Below, piece after piece: positions 1 through 10,900 of a stretch of 64,000 nt of DNA. The notes under the pieces were generated by a model. The model was not told where the DNA came from. It ran no database searches and was given only the letters and a program-made list of their open reading frames with translations. The DNA lies in contig NC_048550.1 in assembly GCF_902806685.2 (NCBI RefSeq), forward strand, positions 12,319,383-12,383,382, in the 5' to 3' direction. How positions within the stretch are numbered: the stretch's first letter is position 1; each line of letters begins with the position of its first letter. This DNA comes from Maniola hyperantus. Its lineage: Eukaryota > Arthropoda > Insecta > Lepidoptera > Nymphalidae. The position numbers and the translations under genes were made by a program.

Positions 1-44
1 AACATCTGACCATCATTTGACTTTGACTTTTGACTTTGAAACGA

Positions 45-206
45 CTAATCTCCCCCTAAAGGGATGAAATGGGGGTTGGAAGGTTATATGTGTTATTCGG
101 TGCTGTTCAGGGTGCGCGTCCTGATGTTATAATGTTTTTTTCTGAAAAAAAAAATGCCATTTGTTTCCTGTAGGCCACGCGGGCGAAGCCGCTAGCAGAA
201 GCTAGT
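45..206 (+). repeat. Family A repeat, 5'-truncated copy
   Basis: The segment has the 'cccctaaagggatgaaatggggg' region and ends in a degenerate 'ccacgcgggcgaagccg...gctagt', matching the 3' half of the fuller copy at 9326-9545. It is probably a non-autonomous, Helitron-like lepidopteran repeat; the class is inferred from the CTAGT-type end and abundance. Confidence 0.55.
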
Positions 207-609
207 TTCATTATATGGTAGCTAAGTTCAAATCCAGCATAGAAATGATGTTTTAGTAGGTACGTTTAAAATTAGTGAATTGTTGTAAATAAGTACCTAA
301 ACACAATTTTTGCGCTGGATTTGAACTTGGCTGCCACCTCTGTGGCTGCCACATAATAAAATGAAGTATGCCCCAAGAGCTTTCAAATGATATAAGAGTA
401 GGTCTCATCACTGCTGGTGCTGGACAATATTGAAAAATTGGCCCTAAAAGTCATTTTGGATAAAGCAGTTGTTGTAATTTTTAACATGTATAATTAAGTT
501 TCCTTAGAATAGGTAATAGTATAACTACATATAATGACTCCATGTATTTCTTAATTAGCTCTATTATTTTCTCCTATAAAATATTGTTTATAAACCTTCA
601 GTCACTCTA

Positions 610-1108
610 CAGGTGTTACCAGAACGCTAGCAAAAACTTAGCGTTATTTGGTGCCGATTCTCTAGGCGTTTTTCTAATTTTAAAATGTCTAATATTGGAC
701 TTAGAGAGATGTGTTATTCTGAAAACACACTTAAATGACAGGTCTAACCTAAACTTGAATTTGACAGCACTAAACTATTTAATATACTACCTAAATGCAA
801 TCCAATACCAATAACCATTTGCCACATTTTGTAGTTTTAGTAATTTAGTATTTTTCAAACCCGCAATGTATAGCGTGCAAAACTCGGGTCAATGCCCCGC
901 CTACCACGCGGCATTTGACTCCGAGTGACATACTTACGTAACATTCGTCGACCTCTGCCGTCAGTCAGATGTTTTGTTTGCAATATATCGTAAACTTTTA
1001 CAAAATTATAGGATTTTTTTTTTTTCGCGTTTTTTTTGTGTTATCACATCAGTAATCATCAGTACTATCACCTGTCTTCGTTTTTGTCAGCGTTCTGGTT
1101 ACACCCTG
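610..1108. mobile_element. Mariner-type MITE (family D)
   Basis: The ends are inverted: 'aggtgttaccagaacgctag' on the left and 'gcgttctggttacaccctg' on the right, followed by TA. Internal sequence (gcaatgtatagcgtgcaaaa, then a T-rich tract) is shared with copies near 29886, 34236, 44390 and 49250. The TA flank and CAGGGTG end fit a Tc1/mariner-derived MITE. An apparent 90-codon ORF at 542-814 overlaps it and is not a gene. Confidence 0.75.
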
Positions 1109-2239
1109 TATAATATAGTGTGTAACATATTAATCACAAATTCCTAGTCATTGACTAGCTTCAAAAACGTGTTAATAAAATTATCATTATTATAGTTGTG
1201 TAGTTTCGTTTTTCTTTTTTACACTCCAAAGTACATTGACTTTTGTATTCTTTAGTTGTAGACTTGTCAAATAAAATTAAATCATGTAAAACGCAATGTT
1301 TTTTTATTTTAGCTAGAACTTATTAAACACCTTAACAAACCGCCTAACCCTTGATTATTATGGTATAAGTCCCGCAAGTATTGTGAAAAACTAAGCGCTA
1401 AGACTAGGGCCAATTGGGGAAGTAAAAGGGGGCTTATGATTTTCGCTGTTAGGTAATAAGTATTGTATTTCCTCGGTATTCCTGGAGTTAAATTTTGATG
1501 AAAATAAAAGACTTAATTAAATGAAAATTCTTTTATTTACTGACGAACTACTTAATAATAAACATAACATTCCAATTATTATTGAGCAAATTAAAATTTC
1601 AAATCACGAGAAATAAATAGTCTACAGTAGTTTAAACATAAGTAGGTAAATCATAAAAATCTATAAATAAGTTTTAGTAAATACTTAAACTACAAAGGAG
1701 CTCTATATAAGCTATAATAATATATTTGTATCAAAATACAAAATATCTTAATTTGGTTATTGTTATAAAACTACTCATAACATCACTAAATTGGGTATTT
1801 TCCTACTTTTGAATTTGATAAATATTATTACTTTATTATAGACTAGGATAAAAATAATGACGTACGCTGAAAAAAAAAATTAAAATCCAACAAAGATTTA
1901 CAAAGTTACAGGCATTTTAATTTTGGAGTGGGGCGGTCTTCTATACTTTTCTCGCAAAACGAAAATTTGTATGAAACCGCACGAAGCTACTATGGCATTA
2001 GTAAGGTGTGACAGCAAAATGCTATATCGCTATCTCTGTCTAATCAGAAATATTTAAATGCTTATAACTTTTTGTTATTTGATCGATTTAATTAGTTTTT
2101 TCTAGTGGCTATTTCTGCTGTACACAATCTCTATCCCTTTCCGCATCTAATGGACAGATCTAATAGTATTGCTATCCCTTTCATAATGCTCCCCGAGAAA
2201 ATGGATAGCACTACACTTAGACCTGTCAATTTAGTTTAA

Positions 2240-2398
2240 AGACACAAATTTCAAACCCCTATTTCACCCCCTTAGGGGTTGAATTTTCGAAAATCCTCAT
2301 AATAGCTATCTGCATGCCAAATTTCAGTCCGATCCGTCCAGTAGTTTGAGCTGTGCATTGATAGATCAGCCAGTCAGTCAGTTTCCTTTTCCTTTTAA
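2240..2398 (-). repeat. Family A repeat, partial
   Basis: Reverse-oriented copy. It contains the reverse complements of the 'gggtgaaataggggtttg' and 'tggacggatcggactgaaat' segments and of the 'ctgactgactg...gatctatcaa' head seen at 9326-9545. It lacks the 'cgcgacttcgtcc' end. Confidence 0.7.
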
Positions 2399-2799
2399 AT
2401 ATTTCAATAAATAAAAATATTTTTAATTTAATTAAACTTTTACAAGTACTTTTAAGTCTTATTACAAACTTTAGACGCGGATGTTTTAAACTCGTGCTAT
2501 GAATGGAATGGACGGGTTTAAACTACATACAACTAAAGTTTTTGTGATAAGACCATAAATGTCTAAACAAAAGTTATACTTTAGTAATTAAATTACTAAA
2601 CTGAGATTCACATAACCATAGACAAACCTAAAAGTATGAAAAAGGTAGGAAGGGTAATCCAAACCAATGCAGTAGGTAGCAGATTCACTGGTTGATTCCA
2701 AAAAACTTTTACTAGTGGTTTGGATATTTCAAAACCTCTTTTATAGTTTATTTGGATAAAAAACTTCTATTTCTACCTATTATACCTAGTGTCGAGTAT

Positions 2800-3000
2800 A
2801 GTTCTTGCATTTCACGAAGGCCACTGACTCATGCTTGTGTTTAAGTCGTATCGGTATCCGTAAGGTACACTAAATGTGTGCGTTTGACAGCGCTTGCTCG
2901 CGACTGATTGGTCCGACATGCACGCACACTTACGCAATGACGATAAACGACGTTACCACAAGTAAAGTACACTAGCCTTCGTAAATTGCAAGAACTGTAG
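2800..3000. repeat. Family I inverted-end repeat (~200 bp)
   Basis: It begins near 'gttcttgcatttcacgaagg' and ends near 'ccttcgtaaattgcaagaac', which are approximate reverse complements. The centre 'gactgattggtccgacatgc' is shared with 12563-12725 and 16810-17010. MITE-like; superfamily not determined. Confidence 0.65.
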
Positions 3001-3269
3001 TAAAAATGTGTTTTTCTTAAAAACTAACAAATAAGTTTCTTTGGTGTGATATTATGAACCTAACGACTAGTGATTTACTAAATATACCTACCTAATACAT
3101 CAAACTTCAAATTAAAAACTAACTAAAAAGTTTAGGTGTCACGCTTGAACTACGAGTATTATATGTCTTTTCTACATTACATACATGATACAAGATAATC
3201 ATCACAAATATGATACATGTCTTTACAAATTAAGTTACAAAACGCAACCATTCGATATGGCTAGGTATA

Positions 3270-3434
3270 AGTCCGCAAATTGCTATTGCGCTGAAACCAT
3301 GTCTCATTAACATCAAAATGACGTCATTTTGACGTCCGCCGAAATAAAAATACATATACCATCAGCTCGAAACTTCAGCCTAGTGCTGACGTCACTAAAA
3401 TGGCGGCCACGCGCATTAGCAATTTGCGGGACTT
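3270..3434. repeat. Family H foldback repeat (~165 bp)
   Basis: The ends are inverted: 'gtccgcaaattgctattgcg' versus 'cgcattagcaatttgcggga'. The centre carries 'catcaaaatgacgtcatttt' and 'ctgacgtcactaaaatggcg'. Other copies lie at 10663-10830 and 50268-50690. The cAMP-response-like TGACGTCA words are part of the repeat. Confidence 0.75.
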
Positions 3435-4773
3435 ACATGTATGTTACGTTTAAAATTTAGTAGAGGCATGGACACACGAAAACGAAAACGTTAGATACTT
3501 AAAAGATACAAAAATTGTAAATAGCACTTTTTTCAATAGTCTCGTTCTGCCTCTTAACAGTTAATATTTCAAAATAGTGCGATTACATTTGGTCGCTAGC
3601 CCAAACTGAGAAGGGTTTAGCTATATAGTCCACCGCGCTGGCGGCGCTGGTTACGTACGCATTGATAGACAATTCGGATGATGCCTATATAAAAATAAAT
3701 TGTTTCTTAGGAATTACTAAATAGAGGGTCTACCAAAATTCGTAAAATGCCCTGTTAAGTTTGCTATTTTAAATTATCGATTTAACTAAAAAAAGTGCAT
3801 TAAATTAGTTACGTCAATGTTTATGACGTCACGTCTATGTATTTCACGCAAGCTCCCTCTTACTATGCGAGCGTTTTGACGTTTGATAAAAAGTAGCTCA
3901 TTTGACTAGTAGTAGTAGTCATTATCCCTTGGATGAATCATTATCCCTATTAAGGTAGATAGCCGCTGTCAGTGTAACTTGCCGGATACCCGAATTCGGG
4001 TAGTCTTTCGGGTATCCAAATATGGGCTAGCGACGATAAGTAATTACGCCCTTAGGTATATAAAACTTTTTTTTAACAATATTTTTATTAATCACTTATT
4101 AATAATGTTTAAATAATTGTAAGAAAAAAAACATTTTTAATTGAAAACCTTGACATATCATTCTCAATAAACACTAAATGCAAAATGGAATTATTTTTTA
4201 ACTATGCTCATTATATACAACTATTTATCATTTCTATTTATTAATATAAATGCCATTTACCTATTCTTAGAACTATTAATAAATAACAATGTCAGTATTT
4301 ACTTAAGTCTCTACATAATATAAAACAGTCGTTTCTCGCCGTCTGTCCCACTTCCTCCCAAGATCCTCTTGGATCGTTTAGACTATTCAACGGATTTTAG
4401 TCCAATTTTCATCAATAGATAGAGCGATTCAAGAGGAAGGTTTATATGCATAGTTTACTACATTTAGTATTTACATTGCACCCGTGCGGAGCCGAGGCAA
4501 GTCGCTAGTGTTATATATGTGATTGCGAAACTTTGTTAAAGTTTGTTAACCATAGTATTTTTAGGCCAAATATTATTTTGTTATATTTTAAGTAAATCTA
4601 TACCAAAGCTGTGTACAGATTGACCCCCATAGATATATAGAAATAAAATCAATAAAAAAACGGAAATTATAAAAATACCAAACATAACTGTTCGGCCATT
4701 AACAACTCAAGGATCGGTGATAGCTGCAAATAAAAAATCAATCTGATAATCTGACTTCGAATGTTAATCCAAA

Positions 4774-4779
4774 TTTATT
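4774..4779 (-). promoter_or_regulatory. Candidate poly(A) signal of C1GalT1
   Basis: AATAAA on the minus strand sits immediately beyond the distal edge of the 118-bp array. In the outermost unit it lies about 10 nt after the TAA stop, so it is probably the gene's original 3' end, now about 3 kb from the working stop codon because the array grew in between. Confidence 0.55.
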
Positions 4780-4780
4780 T

Positions 4781-7733
4781 GGAATGTTATCGCGAGTCGG
4801 TAGTGTTAGCAATGGCCGCGGGCAGTGGCTCGGCGCAGTAGCGGATGCCGTAGGGGCGCAGGTGTAGACGAGTGCTACATGTGCTCGGCTCACATATTGG
4901 AATGTTATCGCGAGTCGGTAGTGTTAGCAATGGCCGCGGGCAGTGGCTCGGCGCCGTAGCGGATGCCGTAGGGGCGCAGGTGTAGACGAGTGCTACATGT
5001 GCTCGGCTCACATATTGGAATGTTATCGCGAGTCGGTAGTGTTAGCAATGGCCGCGGGCAGTGGCTCGGCGCCGTAGCGGATGCCGTAGGGGCGCAGGTG
5101 TAGACGAGTGCTACATGTGCTCGGCTCACATATTGGAATGTTATCGCGAGTCGGTAGTGTTAGCAATGGCCGCGGGCAGTGGCTCGGCGCCGTAGCGGAT
5201 GCCGTAGGGGCGCAGGTGGTAGATGAGTGCTACATGTGCTCGGCTCACATATTGGAATGTTATCGCGAGTCGGTAGTGTTAGCAATGGCCGCGGGCAGTG
5301 GCTCGGCGCCGTAGCGGATGCCGTAGGGGCGCAGGTGTAGACGAGTGCTACATGTGCTCGGCTCACATATTGGAATGTTATCGCGAGTCGGTAGTGTTAG
5401 CAATGGCCGCGGGTAGTGGCTCGGCGCCGTAGCGGATGCCGTAGGGGCGCAGGTGGTAGATGAGTGCTACATGTGCTCGGCTTACATATTGGAATGTTAT
5501 CGCGAGTCGGTAGTGTTAGCAATGGCCGCGGGCAGTGGCTCGTCGCCGTAGCGGATGCCGTAGGGGCGCAGGTGTAGACGAGTGCTACATGTGCTCGGCT
5601 CACATATTGGAATGTTATCGCGAGTCGGTAGTGTTAGCAATGGCCGCGGGCAGTGGCTCGGCGCCGTAGCGGATGCCGTAGGGGCGCAGGTGTAGACGAG
5701 TGCTACATGTGCTCGGCTCACATATTGGAATGTTATCGCGAGTCGGTAGTGTTAGCAATGGCCGCGGGCAGTGGCTCGGCGCCGTAGCGGATGCCGTAGG
5801 GGCGCAGGTGTAGACGAGTGCTACATGTGCTCGGCTCACATATTGGAATGTTATCGCGAGTCGGTAGTGTTAGCAATGGCCGCGGGCAGTGGCTCGGCGC
5901 CGTAGCGGATGCCGTAGGGGCGCAGGTGGTAGATGAGTGCTACATGTGCTCGGCTCACATATTGGAATGTTATCGCGAGTCGGTAGTGTTAGCAATGGCC
6001 GCGGGCAGTGGCTCGGCGCCGTAGCGGATGCCGTAGGGGCGCAGGTGTAGACGAGTGCTACATGTGCTCGGCTCACATATTGGAATGTTATCGCGAGTCG
6101 GTAGTGTTAGCAATGGCCGCGGGCAGTGGCTCGGCGCCGTAGCGGATGCCGTAGGGGCGCAGGTGTAGACGAGTGCTACATGTGCTCGGCTCACATATTG
6201 GAATGTTATCGCGAGTCGGTAGTGTTAGCAATGGCCGCGGGCAGTGGCTCGGCGCCGTAGCGGATGCCGTAGGGGCGCAGGTGTAGACGAGTGCTACATG
6301 TGCTCGGCTCACATATTGGAATGTTATCGCGAGTCGGTAGTGTTAGCAATGGCCGCGGGCAGTGGCTCGGCGCCGTAGCGGATGCCGTAGGGGCGCAGGT
6401 GTAGACGAGTGCTACATGTGCTCGGCTCACATATTGGAATGTTATCGCGAGTCGGTAGTGTTAGCAATGGCCGCGGGCAGTTTCTCGGCGCCGTAGCGGA
6501 TGCCGTAGGGGCGCAGGTGTAGACGAGTGCTACATGTGCTCGGCTCACATATTGGAATGTTATCGCGAGTCGGTAGTGTTAGCAATGGCCGCGGGCAGTG
6601 GCTCGGCGCCGTAGCGGATGCCGTAGGGGCGCAGGTGTAGACGAGTGCTACATGTGCTCGGCTCACATATTGGAATGTTATCGCGAGTCGGTAGTGTTAG
6701 CAATGGCCGCGGGCAGTGGCTCGGCGCCGTAGCGGATGCCGTAGGGGCGCAGGTGTAGACGAGTGCTACATGTGCTCGGCTCACATATTGGAATGTTATC
6801 GCGAGTCGGTAGTGTTAGCAATGGCCGCGGGCAGTGGCTCGGCGCCGTAGCGGATGCCGTAGGGGCGCAGGTGTAGACGAGTGCTACATGTGCTCGGCTC
6901 ACATATTGGAATGTTATCGCGAGTCGGTAGTGTTAGCAATGGCCGCGGGCAGTGGCTCGGCGCCGTAGCGGATGCCGTAGGGGCGCAGGTGTAGACGAGT
7001 GCTACATGTGCTCGGCTCACATATTGGAATGTTATCGCGAGTCGGTAGTGTTAGCAATGGCCGCGGGCAGTGGCTCGGCGCCGTAGCGGATGCCGTAGGG
7101 GCGCAGGTGTAGACGAGTGCTACATGTGCTCGGCTCACATATTGGAATGTTATCGCGAGTCGGTAGTGTTAGCAATGGCCGCGGGCAGTGGCTCGGCGCC
7201 GTAGCGGATGCCGTAGGGGCGCAGGTGTAGACGAGTGCTACATGTGCTCGGCTCACATATTGGAATGTTATCGCGAGTCGGTAGTGTTAGCAATGGCCGC
7301 GGGCAGTGGCTCGGCGCCGTAGCGGATGCCGTAGGGGCGCAGGTGTAGACGAGTGCTACATGTGCTCGGCTCACATATTGGAATGTTATCGCGAGTCGGT
7401 AGTGTTAGCAATGGCCGCGGGCAGTGGCTCGTCGCCGTAGCGGATGCCGTAGGGGCGCAGGTGTAGACGAGTGCTACATGTGCTCGGCTCACATATTGGA
7501 ATGTTATCGCGAGTCGGTAGTGTTAGCAATGGCCGCGGGCAGTGGCTCGGCGCCGTAGCGGATGCCGTAGGGGCGCAGGTGTAGACGAGTGCTACATGTG
7601 CTCGGCTCACATATTGGAATGTTATCGCGAGTCGGTAGTGTTAGCAATGGCCGCGGGCAGTGGCTCGGCGCAGTAGCGGATGCCGTAGGGGCGCAGGTGT
7701 AGACGAGTGCTACATGTGCTCGGCTCACATATT
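4781..7733 (-). repeat. 118/119-bp tandem array, 25 units, derived from C1GalT1 last exon
   Basis: Twenty-five nearly identical units start at 4781, 4899, 5017, 5135 and so on to 7616; a 26th start (7734) runs into the intact exon. Units 4, 6 and 10 are 119 bp, the rest 118 bp (2953 bp in total). Read on the minus strand, each unit contains 93 bp (92 in the 118-bp form) of the last exon, including its stop codon and six following bases. The remaining ~26 bp align, with small deletions, to exon positions 7827-7864. The repeat boundary falls on GGAA, present both after the stop and at 7865-7868, which suggests microhomology-mediated duplication. ORFs of 68-79 codons in other frames recur because the sequence is repeated and are not genes. 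Confidence 0.95.
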
Positions 7734-7739
7734 GGAATG

Positions 7740-7901
7740 TTATCGCGAGTCGGTAGTGTTAGCAATGGCCGCGGGCAGTGGCTCGGCGCCGTAGCGGATG
7801 CCGTAGGGGCGCAGGTGGTAGATGAGGTAGTCCAACACGTACATCTGCTCGGGATCCACATAGTGGAACGACACCGCGTGATCCGAGCAACAGTCCAGAC
7901 C
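7740..7901 (-). CDS. C1GalT1: C1GalT1 exon 7, terminal exon
   Basis: Acceptor 'cggtgcag', phase 0, stop TAA at 7740-7742. It encodes GLDCCSDHAVSFHYVDPEQM and then YVLDYLIYHLRPYGIRYG, a close match to the T-synthase C-terminus, ending in a short species-specific tail (ANTTDSR). The 3' part is the source of the 25-unit array that follows. Confidence 0.93.
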   Translation of the reverse strand, partial: GLDCCSDHAVSFHYVDPEQMYVLDYLIYHLRPYGIRYGAEPLPAAIANTTDSR

Positions 7902-10900
7902 CTGCACCGGGAAACGTCAACTTTGTTATTTTCAGTATATGTGCTCGTAAGGGCGCCTGTTCACTGAAGCGGAGCAAAGCGGAGATATGATGAGCAGACC
8001 AAAATAACATGATAATTTTATTCCGTCATCTGACAATGCATGGTCAACTATACACATCTCCGCTCAGCTCCGCTTCAGTGGACAGGCACCCTAAAGTGGT
8101 TGTTTTTACAACACTCAAAATTATAAACTAGAGTCTAGTTAGAGGAAGATCGCACATTTGCGTTAATAATTTAGTTACTAGACTAATAACGTAAATGTGC
8201 GATCGTTTTTGGGCACAAAAGGGAAGAAGAGATTCGATGTAAGGAATCCCATGAGTCTATCACCTTTACTCATAGAGATAAGTAAACAAGTAGTGTTACC
8301 TCGTCGGTCGGTAGGATAGTAGATTTATTTCCAGTACCAAAGGCCGCCATTTTGTTGGGGGACAGATGGTCCTTGGGCACGAAAGGAAAAAAAACCGCCC
8401 ACAATGTAAGGAATCCCTTGAGTCCATCGCCTTTACTCTTAGAGATAAGTGAACAAGTAGTAGTAATACCTCGTCGGAAGGATAGTAAATGTACTTCCAG
8501 TACTAAAAGCCGCCATCTTTGTTGGGGAACAGATGGTCCTTGAGCACGGAAGGGAATAACCGCCCACGATGTAAGGAATTCCGTAGTCTATCGTCTTTAT
8601 TCCTAGAGATAAGTAAGCAAGTAGTAGTTACCTCGTCGGAAGGATAGTAAATGTACTTCCAGTACCAAAAGCCGCCATCTTTGTTAGGGAAGAGATGATC
8701 CTTGGGCACGAAAGGGAATAACCGCCCACGATGTAAGGAATTTCGTAGTCTATCGTCTTTATTCCTAGAGATAAGTAAGCAAGTTTTAGTTACCTCGTCG
8801 GAAGGATAGTAAATGTACTTCCAGTACCAAAAGCCGCCATCTTTGTTAGGGAAGAGATGATCCTTGGGCACGAAAGGGAATAACCGCCCACGATGTAAGG
8901 AATTTCGTAGTCTATCGTCTTTATTCCTAGAGATAAGTAAGCAAGTTTTAGTTACCTCGTCGGAAGGATAGTAAATGTACTTCCAGTACCAAAAGCCGCC
9001 ATCTTTGTTAGGGAAGAGATGATCCTTGGGCACGAAAGGGAAGAACCGCCCACGATGTAAGGAATCCCGCGAGTCCATCGCTTTTACTCCAATATGCTGC
9101 AGGCAAATACCTGGAGATTATATAAATAAAACATTCTTATTTCTTACAAATTAAATAAATAAAGAGAGCAAAAATAATATTATATCAAGATATCGAAATT
9201 GCAAAGAGCGACAATTAATTAATTAATTAGATAAGACAATTAATTAACTATTAAACATCCAACGATTCTGCTTACTATTTTAATTTTTTTTGAATTCTTC
9301 TTGGTTCTTGTAATTTACTTAAAAAATCTAAATATATAAAAGGAAAAGGTGACTGACTGACTGACTGATCTATCAACGCACAGCTCAAACTACTGGACGG
9401 ATCGGGCTGAAATTTGGCATGCAGGTAGCTATTATAACGTAGGCATCCGCTAAGAAAGGATTTTTGAAAATTCAACCCCTAAGGGGGTGAAATAGGGGTT
9501 TGAAATTTGTGTAGTCCACGCGAACGAAGTCGCGGCCATAAGCTAGTATAAATATAAATTTCTTCTTGGAATTAATTCAAGTTCTTTTGACGATTAGAAG
9601 TGAACAATAACGTCTTTCATATGTATAAGTTTAATATAGATGATTTTACAAAACTTTTGTCTTCATTTCGTAATAAGAAACATACATGTGTATATGTGTG
9701 CAAACATGGCCACTTGAGCGATGACATTTTGTTTGTGTCCTGTCATCTGCCTATAGTACGCGACAGGTCGAGATTGGCATCAATCCGGTGCGGGATAGCG
9801 CGGGTGTGCGGGGCGTCCCCCCACCTCATACCCCGAATGCCATCTCGACCTTTCGCGGACTATACTATGGATATGAAGTAATTTACCCATTTCAGCGTCC
9901 ATCAGCACCATGATCGCTGGCCTTGCACAGATGAGGCGAGGGAAGCCCCTTGTTCACGAATCGGTCCAGCGCCTCGCGACTCAGCACGTAGCCCGCGCCG
10001 CCGCTCATGTAGCCCTGATACAAAATATTTGATAATGGGCATTTACGGGAGCAGTTTTTGCTAGCGTTATCATCATCATCATCATCATCATTAAAAAGAT
10101 CAATTAAAAGAGCAACCGCCGAGTTTCTGCTGGTTCTTCTCGGTGGGAACGGCGTTCCGAACCAGTGGTAAATTTAAACTACCTGACTATTCATAAACAC
10201 TTGTAAAAAGTTTACATGAATAAAAAAACATTCTATTCTATTCATCAACCGACAGACGTCCACAGCTGAACATAGGTCACTTGTAGGGACTTCCACACGC
10301 CACGGTCTTGCGCCGCCTGAATCCAGCGGCTCCCTGCGACTCATCTGATGTCGTCCGTCCATCTAGTGGGAGGTCTTCCAATGCTGCGTCTTCCGGTGCG
10401 AGGTCGCCATTCCAGCACCTTGGGATCCCAACGTCTATCGGTTTTACGAACTATGTGCCCTGCCCATTGTCACTTCAGCTTCGCAACCCGTTGAGCTATA
10501 TCAGTTACTCTAGTTTTCCTACGGATCTCCTCATTTCTGATTCGATCACGTAGAGAAACTCCATGCATAGCTCTCTGCATCACCCGCTGAGTGACTGAGC
10601 TTTCTTATGAGCTAGCGTTATAATTACACCCTACCTATATAATATTTGCAAAGTAGATATAAATCCCTCAAATTGCTATTGCGCTGGAACCATGTCTCAT
10701 TAACATCGAAACATTTTGACGTCATTTTGACATCAGCCGAAATAAAAATATATCATCAGCTCAAAACTTCAGTCTAGTGCTGACGTCACTAAAATGGCGG
10801 CCACGCGCATTAGCAATTTGCGGGACTTATACAACAAAGACGAACTAACCTGCGAAGTGAAAGGCTTGAAACGGCAGCCGAAATATATCGGCTCTTTACT

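Larger units (their letters stand above)
1..4780. other. Gene-free, repeat-rich AT-rich stretch
   Basis: No exon-like ORF or recognisable protein segment was found on either strand. Copies of repeat families A, D, H and I occupy about 1.2 kb. The remainder is unclassified AT-rich sequence. Confidence 0.6.

Noticed and set aside
542..814. 90-codon ORF
   Set aside because: AT-rich and overlaps the end of a mariner-type MITE; no domain-like sequence.
4781..7733. Possible CRISPR-like or satellite array
   Set aside because: There are no variable spacers, the unit is exon-derived and contiguous, and the genome is eukaryotic. It is a tandem exon duplication.
4787..8010. About 25 overlapping ORFs of 68-86 codons on both strands
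   Set aside because: They are the same few frames repeated because the DNA repeats every 118 bp. They are out of the exon 7 frame or cross unit borders, and none resembles a protein.
8299..8955. Mutually exclusive alternative exons for exon 6
   Set aside because: The acceptor-like site of each copy would enter in the wrong phase from exon 5, spacing between copies is only 29 nt, and copies are near identical or carry a nonsense codon.
9600..9881. 93-codon plus-strand ORF
   Set aside because: Its second half is a GC-rich inverted repeat seen elsewhere at 52727 and 58998.
10308..10553. 81-codon plus-strand ORF
   Set aside because: Antisense to an RTE-type LINE fragment recognised on the minus strand.
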